DNA from: Mycobacterium bourgelatii | Lineage (GTDB): Bacteria; Actinomycetota; Actinomycetes; Mycobacteriales; Mycobacteriaceae | DNA length: 64,000 nucleotides | Assembly: GCF_010723575.1 (NCBI RefSeq) | Contig: NZ_BLKZ01000001.1 | Span: 3,534,001-3,598,000, forward strand | Direction of reading: 5' to 3' | In this document: one piece after another, positions 12,223 through 21,293 of the stretch | How positions within the stretch are numbered: position 1 is the first letter of the stretch | Layout: each line of letters opens with the position of its first letter | Program-made: the position numbers and the translations under genes | The notes under the pieces: model-generated | Database searches by the model: none | Told to the model about the DNA's origin: nothing | Seen by the model: only the letters and a program-made list of their open reading frames with translations

Positions 12223-13137
12223 GTGAATTTGCCGGATTTTGGGCCGGACCCTGGGCCGGAAAGTGTGCTCGACGGCGGCGACCTGCTGCCCGAACTGCAC
12301 AACACCGTCGTGGTGGCGGCTTTCGAGGGTTGGAATGACGCGGGTGACGCCGCCAGCGATGCGGTGGCGCACCTGACGTCGACCTGGGACGCGCTGCCCA
12401 TCGTGGAGATCGACGACGAGGCGTACTACGACTACCAGGTGAACCGTCCGGTCATCCGTCAGGTCGACGGGGTCACCCGGGAACTGGAATGGCCTGCCAT
12501 GCGGATCTCGCACTGCCGCCCGCCCGGCAGCGATCGCGACGTGGTCCTGATGAACGGCGTCGAACCGAACATGCGCTGGCGCACGTTCTGCGACGAGCTG
12601 CTGGCGATCATCGACAAGCTCAACGTGGATACGGTGGTGATCCTCGGAGCGCTCCTGGCCGACACCCCGCATACCCGCCCGGTGCCGGTCACCGGAGCGG
12701 CCTACTCCCCCGACTCGGCGCGGATGTTCGGTCTTCAGGAGACCCGATACGAAGGGCCGACGGGCATCGCCGGGGTGTTCCAGTACGCGTGCGTGGCGGC
12801 CGGCATTCCCGCGGTGACGTTCTGGGCGGCGGTGCCGCACTACGTGTCGCACCCGCCGAACCCCAAGGCGACGGTGGCGCTGCTGCGCCGGGTCGAGGAC
12901 GTGCTCGACATCGAGGTGCCCCTGGGTGACTTGCCGGCACAGGCCGAGGCGTGGGAACGCGAGATCACCGAGATGGCCGCCGACGACGAGGAACTGAGCG
13001 AATACGTCCACTCGCTGGAACAACACGGCGACGCGGCCATCGATGTCAACGATGCGCTGGGCAGCATCGACGGTGACGCGCTGGCCGCGGAGTTCGAGCG
13101 GTATCTCAAACGCCGACGTCCGGGGTTCGGGCGCTAG
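12223..13137 (+). CDS. PAC2-family protein (Rv2125-like)
   Basis: 304 residues, start GTG 12223. The sequence matches the bacterial PAC2 (proteasome assembly chaperone 2-like) family, with VVAAFEGWNDAGDAAS near the N-terminus, VVILGALLADTPHTRP in the middle and GIPAVTFWAAVPHYV later, the last two being typical family signatures. Its exact role in mycobacteria is unclear. The final 13 codons and the stop lie inside the direct repeat that flanks the insertion sequence, so a second copy of the 3' end exists at 14960-15000. The left copy keeps the gene intact. Before insertion it would have been convergent with the PE_PGRS gene with a gap of roughly 55 bp. Confidence 0.88.
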   Translation: MNLPDFGPDPGPESVLDGGDLLPELHNTVVVAAFEGWNDAGDAASDAVAHLTSTWDALPIVEIDDEAYYDYQVNRPVIRQVDGVTRELEWPAMRISHCRPPGSDRDVVLMNGVEPNMRWRTFCDELLAIIDKLNVDTVVILGALLADTPHTRPVPVTGAAYSPDSARMFGLQETRYEGPTGIAGVFQYACVAAGIPAVTFWAAVPHYVSHPPNPKATVALLRRVEDVLDIEVPLGDLPAQAEAWEREITEMAADDEELSEYVHSLEQHGDAAIDVNDALGSIDGDALAAEFERYLKRRRPGFGR

Positions 13138-13194
13138 TAATCGCGCGCTCGTCGGCGCTAAATCGTCGGGGCGGTGCCAGTATCGGCTGTCCGT
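13097..13194. repeat. 98-bp direct repeat, left copy (long target-site duplication)
   Basis: Identical to 14960-15057. It holds the end of the PAC2 gene (last 13 codons and stop) plus the downstream intergenic DNA. The shared sequence is 99 bp at most (13096-13194 and 14959-15057); the exact edge is ambiguous by one or two bases because the repeat shares bases with the IS ends. No difference was seen between the copies. Confidence 0.92.
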
Positions 13195-14959
13195 CCTGAG
13201 TTTGGACACCCTCGGCGGTTCTCGCGCTGCGTAACTTTGTGACCTGCTGTTTTGGTCGTGCGGATCGGTGTTTTGGGGTACTAACCGGGTAGGTTCGTGC
13301 GGTGGCGTATGTGCGGAAGGTGCGCACTGCCTCGGGTGCGGTGGCGGTGCAGGTGGCACGCAAGGATCAGGGCAAGGTGGTGGTCCTGGCTCATCTGGGT
13401 TCGGCGCATACCGATGCTGAACTGGGGGTTCTGCTGGATCAGGCACGGCAGATGGTTCTCGAAGGCCAGGCCGCTCTCGATTTCGAGGTATCTGCACGTG
13501 CCCAGTCGATGGCCGATGTGGCCGATTTCCGGGAGCGCGCCCTGGTCGCAGTGCCGGCCAAGCCCGGGCAGTCAGCACCGGTGGTGGCTCCGGGACGCAC
13601 GCTGGGCACCAGTTCGCGCTTGCTTTATGACCTGCTTGCCCACGTGTATGACTGGCTCGGTTTCGACGAGGTCGGCGACGAGGTGTTCCGGGACCTGGTA
13701 ATCGCCCGGATCGTGGAGCCGACGAGCAAGATCGACGCGTTGCGGGTGTTGGCCGACCTCGGGGCAACGCTGGTGTCGTACAAGACCATTGACCGCCACG
13801 TCCGCAACCTGCACGCCGGCCCCGCCCGTGCCGTGGTCGCCGCGAAATGCTTTGAGCATTCCCGTGATTGCGGAGGCCTGTCACTGTTGCTCTATGACAC
13901 GACCACTCTTCACTTTCAGGCCGAACACGAAGACGAGCTGCGCCGAGTGGGGTACTCAAAAGACCGCCGCATCGACCCTCAAATTGTCGTCGGACTGCTG
14001 GTGGACCGCACCGGGATGCCGTTGGAGATCGGGTGTTTCGAAGGCAACACCGCCGAGACGACCACCATCGTGCCGATCATCCGCGGCTTCGTCGAACGCC
14101 ACCAACTCCAAGGCATCCCGATGGTGGTGGCCGCTGATGCCGGGATGCTGTCGGCGGCCAACCTCAAAGCACTCGACGAACTGGAGCTCTCCTTCATCGT
14201 CGGCTCCCGCACGACCAAGGCGCCCGGGGATCTGGAATCCCATTTCCATTGGAATGGCGATGTTTTCACCGACGGACAGATCATCGATACCGTCACGCCG
14301 CGACACGGCAACAACAAGGTCAACGACTGCAACAAACGCGCCGAACCGGTCTGGAACCCCCAAGCTCACCCAGGAGCCTGGCGAGCACTCTGGGCCTACT
14401 CAGCGAAACGGGCCCGCCGCGACCAGAGGACCCTGGCCGCCCAAGAGGCCCGCGCGCGAGCCATCGTCGAGGGCTCCAAGGTGGCCAGGACCGCCCGGTT
14501 CGTGAAGGTCCGCGGCACTGATCGCACCATCGATGAGCCCAGTCTGGCGCGTGCACAATCCCTCGTAGGCCTCAAGGGGTATGTGACCAATGTGCCGGTC
14601 ACGGTGATGCCGGCCGCAGAAGTCATCGCGAAATACCACGACCTGTGGCACGTGGAGAAGTCATTTCGGATGTCCAAGAGCGACCTCGAGGCTCGCCCGA
14701 TGTTCAACCGCATGCGCGACGCCATTGAAGCGCACCTAACCATCGTGTTCGCCGCCCTGGCTGTCTCGCATGTCATCCAGTCGCGTACTGGGGTATCCAT
14801 CGCCAAGGTCATCAAGGCGTTGCGGCCGCTGCGCAGCGCCACCATCAACATCAACGGCGCCACCCAAACCTTCCCAACGGCCATCCCCCACGCCGAACGC
14901 AAAATCCTCACCGACCTCGGCTTCAAACCTGGGTACTAAGCCAAATGTCCAAACTCAGG
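13195..14959 (+). mobile_element. Insertion sequence of the IS1549/IS1634 type
   Basis: A 1765-bp element with 14-bp perfect terminal inverted repeats: CCTGAGTTTGGACA at 13195-13208 and its reverse complement at 14946-14959. One base further on each side still pairs (15 bp), which makes the exact end ambiguous. It carries a single 545-residue DDE transposase. It is flanked by a 98-bp direct repeat, far longer than the 2-12 bp usual for bacterial IS elements. Long, variable target duplications are the known hallmark of IS1549 from M. smegmatis and IS1634 from Mycoplasma, which fits the transposase type. The intact ends, ORF and identical repeats suggest a fairly recent insertion. Confidence 0.9.
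13302..14939 (+). CDS. IS1549/IS1634-family DDE transposase
   Basis: 545 residues from GTG 13302. Candidate catalytic acids are visible: Asp in LLLYDTTTLHF (about residue 194), Asp in MVVAADAGMLS (about 278), and Glu in LWHVEKSFRMSK (about 450), the last corresponding to the YREK-like signature of IS4-related transposases. The N-terminal region (YVRKVRTASGAVAVQV) and the C-terminal IETHLTIVFAALAVS-like segment also match this family. The frame is uninterrupted, so the element may be active. The stop lies 20 bp before the right end of the IS. Confidence 0.92.
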   Translation: MAYVRKVRTASGAVAVQVARKDQGKVVVLAHLGSAHTDAELGVLLDQARQMVLEGQAALDFEVSARAQSMADVADFRERALVAVPAKPGQSAPVVAPGRTLGTSSRLLYDLLAHVYDWLGFDEVGDEVFRDLVIARIVEPTSKIDALRVLADLGATLVSYKTIDRHVRNLHAGPARAVVAAKCFEHSRDCGGLSLLLYDTTTLHFQAEHEDELRRVGYSKDRRIDPQIVVGLLVDRTGMPLEIGCFEGNTAETTTIVPIIRGFVERHQLQGIPMVVAADAGMLSAANLKALDELELSFIVGSRTTKAPGDLESHFHWNGDVFTDGQIIDTVTPRHGNNKVNDCNKRAEPVWNPQAHPGAWRALWAYSAKRARRDQRTLAAQEARARAIVEGSKVARTARFVKVRGTDRTIDEPSLARAQSLVGLKGYVTNVPVTVMPAAEVIAKYHDLWHVEKSFRMSKSDLEARPMFNRMRDAIEAHLTIVFAALAVSHVIQSRTGVSIAKVIKALRPLRSATININGATQTFPTAIPHAERKILTDLGFKPGY

Positions 14960-15057
14960 AGCGGTATCTCAAACGCCGACGTCCGGGGTTCGGGCGCTAG
15001 TAATCGCGCGCTCGTCGGCGCTAAATCGTCGGGGCGGTGCCAGTATCGGCTGTCCGT
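14960..15057. repeat. 98-bp direct repeat, right copy
   Basis: Second copy of 13097-13194. It contains a non-functional duplicate of the last codons of the PAC2 gene, with the stop at 14998-15000. Its last base (15057) is also the final base of the PE_PGRS stop codon on the minus strand, so the insertion left both neighbouring genes intact. Confidence 0.92.
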
Positions 15058-16886
15058 TACCCATCCGCGCCGTCGGCACCCTGGCTACCGGTGCTGCCGG
15101 CATTGCCACCAAGGCCAGGATCCCCGTCCGGGCCGCCAGGGGCACCACCCACGCCACCGGCACCGCCGCCTCCACCTGCTCCACCGTCGCCACCACGCCC
15201 GGCCGCACCATGGGTGCCCGGCTTACCACTCAGCAAGCCGCCCGCGCCGCCGGCACCGCCGGCCTCCCCGCCACCTCCGGCGCCTCCGGCACCGCCATTA
15301 CCCCCGTTGCCGCCATCACCGCCATTGCCGCTGAAGGCGCTGCCGCCGAAGGAAGTGCCGACCCCGCCGTCTCCCCCGGTCCCGCCTGCACCGCCGATGC
15401 CACCTACCCCGCCGGCGCCACCAAGCCCCCCTGCGCCGCCTGACCCGCCGTCACCGATGAGGAGCCCGCCGGCGCCGCCGGCGCCGCCCCGGCCCCCAAT
15501 GCCGCCCATGCCACCGGAGCCTCCCGTGTTGCCGTCGCCGCCGAAACCACCGCGGCCACCATTGGAGTTGCCCCCTGAGGCCGCTTGGCCTATGCCACCT
15601 TTCCCGCCGTCGCCTCCATTGCCACCAACGACACCGTCACCGCCGGCCCCTCCGATGCCGCCGGCACCGCCAGTGCCACCAGAGCCGACCAACAAACCAC
15701 CGCGACCACCGTTACCACCGGCACCACCGCCACCCCCGGCACCGCCATCGGCGCCAACATGGCCGTCCCCCCCGTCCCCGCCCACACCCCCGAAGGCGAG
15801 GAAGCTTCCGGTGACAGCCCTCCCACCTTGTCCGCCGGCACCACCGGCACCACCGGCGGCAGTGGCATCTCCACCCGTACCGCCGGCGCCGGCCGACGCG
15901 GGACCGGTTAAGGAACCTGCTGTTCCGCCCATGCCGCCCACGCCGCCGTTGCCGCCGGGACCACCCGCACCACCATTACCGCCCACGGTCGGCCCGGATG
16001 GGGAGATGTCATTCACGGCGCGCCCACCCTCCCCGCCAGTGCCGCCGGTACCGCCGGGACCGCCGTCGGCACCAGGACCGCCGTCGCCGGCAATAATCGG
16101 CGCTGTCCCCGTGCTGAAGACATCGGAACCCTCCGCGCCGGGTGCCGCCGGGGTGGGATCGGGAATGACATTGACGCCGTCCGCCCCCTTAAGACCAGCA
16201 CCACCGTGTCCCCCACTCCCGCCATTGCCGAACCAATTGGCGCTGCCGCCATGGCCACCCGGCCCGGCAATGCCGCCGTTGATACCGGACACCGCAGCCC
16301 CACCGTCCCCACCGGCGCCACCATGGCCGTAAAGCCAGCCGCCCGTACCGCCGTTCCCCCCGGCCGCCCCCGCCCCACCGGCACCACCGTTGCCGCCGTT
16401 GCCGAACAACCCCGCACTCCCACCCGCGCCCCCGGCCTGCCCCGGCCCCCCGGCACCACCATGGCCGCCGTTGCCAAACAGCAACCCTCCGGCCCCACCC
16501 GGTTGCCCCGGACCACCGCTGGCCCCATCGCCAATCAACGGACGCCCCAACCACGCCTGCGTCGGCGCATTGACCACGTTGAGCACCTCTTGCGCCACGG
16601 CCGCATTGGTGCTCTCGGCAGCCGCATACCACGACCCGGCCGAACTCAACGACCGCACCAGCTGCTCGTGATAAGCCAGCGCCTGAGCACCGGCCTGCTG
16701 GTAGCTGCGCGCGTAGACACCGAAAATCGCGGCGATGCCCGTCGACACCTCATCGGCGGCAGCCGCCGCCAACCCCGCCGTAGGCCCCTGCGCTGCGGCG
16801 TTGGCTGCCCTGATCGCCGAGCCGATTTCCACCAAATCACCAGTGGCCCAACTTAATAAAGGCGGTTGCACCTGAACAAACGACAT
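15057..16886 (-). CDS. PE_PGRS family protein
   Basis: 609 residues. An N-terminal PE domain of about 100 residues starts at ATG 16886 with MSFVQVQPPLLSWATGDL and includes a WYAAAES segment with the YxxxE type-VII secretion signal. A short linker NAPTQAWLGRPLIGDGA, typical of PE_PGRS proteins, leads to about 470 residues of GGAGG/GNGG repeats. Such proteins are exported through ESX-5 and are cell-wall associated. An in-frame start 18 codons upstream (16940) lacks the PE signature. Position fits PE_PGRS37 (Rv2126c) of M. tuberculosis, but this protein is much longer. The presence of a PGRS protein argues against the M. avium complex, which generally lacks them. Confidence 0.93.
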   Translation of the reverse strand: MSFVQVQPPLLSWATGDLVEIGSAIRAANAAAQGPTAGLAAAAADEVSTGIAAIFGVYARSYQQAGAQALAYHEQLVRSLSSAGSWYAAAESTNAAVAQEVLNVVNAPTQAWLGRPLIGDGASGGPGQPGGAGGLLFGNGGHGGAGGPGQAGGAGGSAGLFGNGGNGGAGGAGAAGGNGGTGGWLYGHGGAGGDGGAAVSGINGGIAGPGGHGGSANWFGNGGSGGHGGAGLKGADGVNVIPDPTPAAPGAEGSDVFSTGTAPIIAGDGGPGADGGPGGTGGTGGEGGRAVNDISPSGPTVGGNGGAGGPGGNGGVGGMGGTAGSLTGPASAGAGGTGGDATAAGGAGGAGGQGGRAVTGSFLAFGGVGGDGGDGHVGADGGAGGGGGAGGNGGRGGLLVGSGGTGGAGGIGGAGGDGVVGGNGGDGGKGGIGQAASGGNSNGGRGGFGGDGNTGGSGGMGGIGGRGGAGGAGGLLIGDGGSGGAGGLGGAGGVGGIGGAGGTGGDGGVGTSFGGSAFSGNGGDGGNGGNGGAGGAGGGGEAGGAGGAGGLLSGKPGTHGAAGRGGDGGAGGGGGAGGVGGAPGGPDGDPGLGGNAGSTGSQGADGADG

Positions 16887-17065
16887 GCCCGACTCCGCTC
16901 GCTGAACGAATCGCCCCGTAATACCCTCACGAACGACCAATAAGGTGCAACAGCAGATGCTAGACCCGTCCTGCCAGCAAGTCTCCCCTATTCAGAGGCC
17001 ACACCTAGGAAACTTCAAGAGTTTTCAAAGACCACGCCACGCGCGCCGCGGAACGTCGCTTCTAG

Positions 17066-18271
17066 CTACGACAGCGCGGATTGATCGTCGGATGCGGTGT
17101 CGAGCAGCATCGGGATGACCGCGTCGGGCTCGCCGACCAATGCGGCCACCAGACGCCGTCTGACGGGACCGAACCAAGCGAACCGCAGCGCCAGGCGGCG
17201 GGTCCGTTGCTGAACGACCGTGGCGGGTAGAAACCGGTTGGCCATATCGCGCGCGGACTTCTGCTTGTCCTCGACGGTTGGGCGCCAAAGCCGCTCGTAG
17301 AAGTCCAGCGCCCGATCCACGGACGAGGTCCTGCGAAACTGTTCGGCCAACACGTATGCGGCGGCCACGGCCAACGAAGCGCCCTGTCCGGCGAGCAGCG
17401 AGACCGCCGCACACGAGTCACCGAGCAGGACCACCCGATTCTTGCGCCAGGTGGGCATCACGACCTGGGCGACCTGGTCGTAATAGATCTGCTCGGCGGG
17501 TGGGAGATTTTCCAGGGCCTGCGGCACCAGCCAGCCCATGTCGGCGTAGCTGGTCTCGATGGCGGCGCGAACGTCGTTGGGCCGCTGTGGATCCGGCGCG
17601 CGATGGACCGCGAACGCCGCAACTTTGCCGTCGCGCAGGACGTAGAAGCCCAGCTGCCGATCCAGGGTGTCGGTCAGCAAGACGCGGTCGCCGGCGGCCT
17701 CGCGGATCTCGGGAGCGTCGAATACGAAAGCGGCGGTGTGAAATCCGAGGTAGCGCAGATACTGTGACTCGTCGCCGAACACCAATGTGCGCACGGTCGA
17801 GTGGATTCCGTCGGCCCCGATGAGCAGATCTGCATCGAATTCGCCGCCGTCGACGAGCGTCACCGTGACCCCCTCGTCACGGTGTGTCACATCGGCAACT
17901 GATGCGCCGAAGCGCAGGTCCACGTCGGCAGGCAGGTTGTCCCGCAACGCCTTTTCCAGGTCGGGCCGCATGATGCTGCACAGCCGGCCTTCGAGCGCTT
18001 TGTTGATCAGCCCATACGGTATGCCCGCTCGACGACGGCCGCGCTCGTCGACCAGGCCGGCTTCCTCGACTTGGTAGGCAAGATCTTCGATCGCCGGCAG
18101 GACTCCGACGGCTTCGGCGGCGTCGTAACCGGCGCCGAAGAAGTCGATCAGGTAGCCCTGGGTGCGCGGGCCGGGCGAGCGCTCCAACAACACCACTTCG
18201 GCGCCGAGCGCCGACATACGTTCCGCAGCGGCTAACCCGGCGATCCCGGCACCGCAAATGGCCACCTTCAC
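17066..18271 (-). CDS. FAD-dependent monooxygenase (PHBH fold)
   Basis: 401 residues from GTG 18271. The motifs of group A flavoprotein hydroxylases are all present: GAGIAGLAAAERM for FAD/ADP binding at the N-terminus, LIGADGIHSTVR (DG motif) near residue 160, and RVVLLGDSCAAVSLLAGQG (GD motif) near residue 290. It probably hydroxylates an aromatic or polyketide-like substrate using NAD(P)H; the substrate cannot be told. It lies 4 bp downstream of the SDR gene on the same strand, forming a likely two-gene unit. M. tuberculosis has ansP1 and Rv2128 at this place instead. Confidence 0.85.
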   Translation of the reverse strand: MKVAICGAGIAGLAAAERMSALGAEVVLLERSPGPRTQGYLIDFFGAGYDAAEAVGVLPAIEDLAYQVEEAGLVDERGRRRAGIPYGLINKALEGRLCSIMRPDLEKALRDNLPADVDLRFGASVADVTHRDEGVTVTLVDGGEFDADLLIGADGIHSTVRTLVFGDESQYLRYLGFHTAAFVFDAPEIREAAGDRVLLTDTLDRQLGFYVLRDGKVAAFAVHRAPDPQRPNDVRAAIETSYADMGWLVPQALENLPPAEQIYYDQVAQVVMPTWRKNRVVLLGDSCAAVSLLAGQGASLAVAAAYVLAEQFRRTSSVDRALDFYERLWRPTVEDKQKSARDMANRFLPATVVQQRTRRLALRFAWFGPVRRRLVAALVGEPDAVIPMLLDTASDDQSALS

Positions 18272-18275
18272 GGCA

Positions 18276-19157
18276 TTACGGTTTCTCCAGAGCCTGGGTG
18301 TAGGCGCTGGTGGATCGACCGAGTGCGATGGTTTCGGCGTCTACCCGGGGCATCAGTTCGGCCGCGGTCTTGCGGATGGCCATCTCGCCGAGCCGGGTGG
18401 ACAACACCGGCTTTAGCCAGCGCAGCAGGCCCACCCATCTCGGGCAGTACACGTGCGCTCTCCGGTTCTCGATGCCGTCGACGAAGGCCGCGGCGCACTT
18501 GTTGACCGACGTGGTCTTGTTCAGCGGCGAAGGCAATCTCCGGAGAAGTTCATCGAACGACGGCAGGTCTGCCCTGCTGTCGCGGACCAGGGCCGTGTCG
18601 ATCCACGACATGTGCGCCGAACCGACGTCAACGCCGAGATGGGCGACCTCCAGCCGCAGCGAATTGGCGAAGTGCTCGGCGCCGGCCTTGGACATGTCGT
18701 AAGAGGCCATGCCCGGGGCCGCGGCGAACGCGGCCAGCGACGAGACGACCAGCAGGTAGCCACGGCGATTTATCAAGTCGGGCAAGGTGGCTCGGGCCGT
18801 GTTGAAGACGCCAAACAGGTTGATGTCCAGCACCCTCTTGAACGCCTCCGGGTCGACGGCGAGCACCGAGCCGTAGCTGGCGATGCCGGCGTTGGCGACG
18901 ACGACATCGATGCCGCCGAACTTCTCGACGGCTTGCTTTGCCGCGTCCTGCATTGCCGCGAGATCGCGCACGTCGGCAACGACGGTGAGCACACGGCCAT
19001 CGCCGCTGAGCTCGGCGCCGATCTCGGCCAGCTCCTTGTCACCGAGATCGGTCAGCACCAGCCTGGCACCCTTGTTGTGCAGCCGACGGGCGACTTCGGC
19101 CCCGATTCCTCGCCCGGCACCGGTGATGAAGACGACTTTGTCCTGCATCGTGGTCAT
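18276..19157 (-). CDS. Short-chain dehydrogenase/reductase (Rv2129c-like)
   Basis: 293 residues. Cofactor motif TGAGRGIG (about residues 12-19), NAG motif VVANAGIASYG (about 87-97), catalytic Ser in VVSSLAA and YDMSK (about 152-156) give a complete SDR active site. A C-terminal extension of about 50 residues with KPVLSTRLGEMAIRK is seen in several mycobacterial SDRs. It corresponds in position to Rv2129c beside mshC. Substrate unknown; coupling with the adjacent flavin monooxygenase suggests a small catabolic or modification pair. ATG 19157 is used; ATG 19148 is also possible. Confidence 0.88.
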   Translation of the reverse strand: MTTMQDKVVFITGAGRGIGAEVARRLHNKGARLVLTDLGDKELAEIGAELSGDGRVLTVVADVRDLAAMQDAAKQAVEKFGGIDVVVANAGIASYGSVLAVDPEAFKRVLDINLFGVFNTARATLPDLINRRGYLLVVSSLAAFAAAPGMASYDMSKAGAEHFANSLRLEVAHLGVDVGSAHMSWIDTALVRDSRADLPSFDELLRRLPSPLNKTTSVNKCAAAFVDGIENRRAHVYCPRWVGLLRWLKPVLSTRLGEMAIRKTAAELMPRVDAETIALGRSTSAYTQALEKP

Positions 19158-19181
19158 GGCCGAAAACGTACCACCGTACGG

Positions 19182-20417
19182 CTAGAGCGACACGCCGAGC
19201 AGCGCGTCGGTGGCCGCGGCCACCTGCGCCGGTGAGCCTTCGTGGTGGCCACCGTATTCCAGCGCATCGGTGGTCCAACCATCCAGCGCGGCAATCGCTT
19301 TCGTGGTGTCGAGATCATCAGCCAGATAGCGCCGTACGCGGGCGATGACGTCGGCCGCGTCCGGGCCGGCGGGCAACGCGGCGGCGGTGCGCCAGCGGTG
19401 TAGGCGGGCGGTCGCCTCGTCGAGGACCTGCTGGCTCCAATAGCGGTCCGAACGGTAGTGCCCGGCAAGCAGACCCAATCGGATGGCCGCCGGATCGACG
19501 CCCTGGGCGCGCAGTTGCGACACCAGCACCAGATTGCCGCGGCTCTTGGACATCTTGTGTCCGTCCCAGCCGATCATCCCGGCGTGCACGTAGTGGCGCG
19601 CAAAACGCCGTTCGCCGCTGACACATTCGGCGTGCGCGGCGGTGAACTCGTGGTGGGGGAAGATCAGATCGCTGCCGCCGCCCTGAATGTCAAGTCCGCT
19701 GCCGATGCGGCTGAGCGCGATCGCGGCACATTCGACGTGCCAGCCGGGGCGGCCAAACCCGAACGGGGACGGCCACTTCGGCTCCCCTGGCCGCGCGGCC
19801 CGCCACAGCAGCGCGTCGAGTTCGTCGGTCTTGCCGGGCCGCCCGGGGTCGCCGCCGCGTTCGGCGAAGAGCCGAAGCATGGTGTCGCGGTCGTAGCCCG
19901 ACTCGTAGCCGAACTGCAGCGTGGCGTCCGCCCGGTAGTACACGTCGGGATATTCGCCATCGACGACATAGGCCGCGCCGGACGCCAACATCTTCTCGAT
20001 GAGCTCCACCATTTCGGGGACAGCCTCGGTGGCTCCGATGTACTCGCTGGGCGGCAGGATCCGCAGCGCCGACATGTCCTCGCGGAACAGCGCAACTTCT
20101 CGCTCGGCCAAATCGCGCCAGTCGATCCCGTCGCGGTCGGCGCGTTCGAACAGCGGGTCGTCCACGTCGGTGACGTTCTGCACATAGTGCGTCTCGTGCC
20201 CCAGATCGAGCCACAGCCGATGGATAAGGTCGAACGCCAGGTAGGTAGCCGCATGGCCGAGGTGTGTCGCGTCGTAGGGCGTGATCCCGCAGACGTACAT
20301 CGTTGCCCGGGCACCCGGCGTCACCGGGCGCACCTGACGATCGGCGGTGTCATACAACCGGAGCTCCGGGCCGCGCCCCGGCAGTACCGGAACCGGTGCC
20401 GGCGACCACGACTGCAT
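19182..20417 (-). CDS. mshC: L-cysteine:1D-myo-inositol 2-amino-2-deoxy-glucopyranoside ligase MshC
   Basis: 411 residues, start ATG 20417 (MQSWSPAPVPVLPG), which matches the known MshC N-terminus; the frame is open further upstream but that part is unlikely. It joins cysteine to GlcN-Ins in an ATP-dependent reaction, the committed step of mycothiol synthesis. Class I aminoacyl-tRNA synthetase-like motifs are clear: the HLGHA motif (HIGH equivalent), zinc ligands in YVCGITPYD, GWHVECAA and HHEFTAAH, and the KMSKSRGN loop (KMSKS). It is the paralogue of CysS dedicated to mycothiol. It is located next to cysQ as in M. tuberculosis (Rv2130c-Rv2131c). Confidence 0.95.
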   Translation of the reverse strand: MQSWSPAPVPVLPGRGPELRLYDTADRQVRPVTPGARATMYVCGITPYDATHLGHAATYLAFDLIHRLWLDLGHETHYVQNVTDVDDPLFERADRDGIDWRDLAEREVALFREDMSALRILPPSEYIGATEAVPEMVELIEKMLASGAAYVVDGEYPDVYYRADATLQFGYESGYDRDTMLRLFAERGGDPGRPGKTDELDALLWRAARPGEPKWPSPFGFGRPGWHVECAAIALSRIGSGLDIQGGGSDLIFPHHEFTAAHAECVSGERRFARHYVHAGMIGWDGHKMSKSRGNLVLVSQLRAQGVDPAAIRLGLLAGHYRSDRYWSQQVLDEATARLHRWRTAAALPAGPDAADVIARVRRYLADDLDTTKAIAALDGWTTDALEYGGHHEGSPAQVAAATDALLGVSL

Positions 20418-20452
20418 GCCGTCGACTTTAGGACAGCCGCGTCGCCAGGGAC

Positions 20453-21262
20453 CTACCGCCACCAGGCCTGTCGGATCGCGTCCAGCAAGATCGGCGCCAC
20501 CTCAGCGCGACACATCAACAGATCCGGCAGATACGGGTCGGCTTGGTTGTACTCCAGCGGCGAGCCGTCCAACCGCGAGGCATGCATCCCGGCGGCCTGC
20601 ACCACGCCCGCGGGCGCCGCCGAATCCCACTCCCACTGGCCGCCGGCGTGCACGTAGGCGTCGACGTGGCCGTCGACCACCGCCATCGCCTTGGCGCCGG
20701 CCGAACCGATCGGCACCAGTTCGATGTCCAGGGTTTGGCTCATGCGGTACAGGATCGCTGGGGGCCGGGTCGCGCTGGCGGTCACCCGCAGCGTGCGGGG
20801 AATTCCCGTCGGCGCCGCGTCGCCCGTCACGGTGTCGCTGCGGTACACCACATTGCCGCGCGCCGGCAGCGCCACGGCGGCGTCGGTGATCTGCCGCTCA
20901 CCGTTGGTGGAACGTTGCCATAGCGCGACGTGTACGGCCCAGTCGTCACGGCCGCGGGTGGAGAACTCGCGGGTGCCATCCAGCGGGTCGATGATCCAGA
21001 CCCGGTCGGACTTCAGCCGGACCAGGTCGTCGTGAGCTTCCTCACTGAGCACGGCATCGTCGGGTCGCTCGACGCGTAACCGGCGCAGGATCAACGAATT
21101 CGCCATCGTGTCACCGGCATCGCCGAGCATCCACGGATGGGCGAAACCCATTTCTTCGCGTACCTGCAGCAGCAGTCGGCCTGCATCGGCGGCGAGGTCG
21201 GCGGCGAGCTCGGCGTCGGTCAGATCGTGGTTGTCGATCTTGTCGCCGGGGGCCGCGGTCAC
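20453..21262 (-). CDS. cysQ: 3'(2'),5'-bisphosphate nucleotidase CysQ
   Basis: 269 residues from GTG 21262. The inositol monophosphatase-fold motifs VLSEEAHDD and WIIDPLDGTREF provide the metal-binding acids, and the WEWDSAAPAGVV segment completes the active site. CysQ removes PAP formed during sulfate activation; the mycobacterial enzyme also acts on fructose-1,6-bisphosphate and inositol phosphates in vitro. It lies 35 bp upstream of mshC on the same strand, linking sulfur assimilation and mycothiol synthesis. Confidence 0.93.
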   Translation of the reverse strand: MTAAPGDKIDNHDLTDAELAADLAADAGRLLLQVREEMGFAHPWMLGDAGDTMANSLILRRLRVERPDDAVLSEEAHDDLVRLKSDRVWIIDPLDGTREFSTRGRDDWAVHVALWQRSTNGERQITDAAVALPARGNVVYRSDTVTGDAAPTGIPRTLRVTASATRPPAILYRMSQTLDIELVPIGSAGAKAMAVVDGHVDAYVHAGGQWEWDSAAPAGVVQAAGMHASRLDGSPLEYNQADPYLPDLLMCRAEVAPILLDAIRQAWWR

Positions 21263-21293
21263 GCCTTCAGTATCACTGACGCGCCGGCCCGCG

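Noticed and set aside
15037..16332. Pro-rich frame opposite the PE_PGRS gene, and the repeats as a possible CRISPR array
   Set aside because: The Pro-rich text is the complement of GGAGG codons. The repeats have no constant direct repeat/spacer structure.
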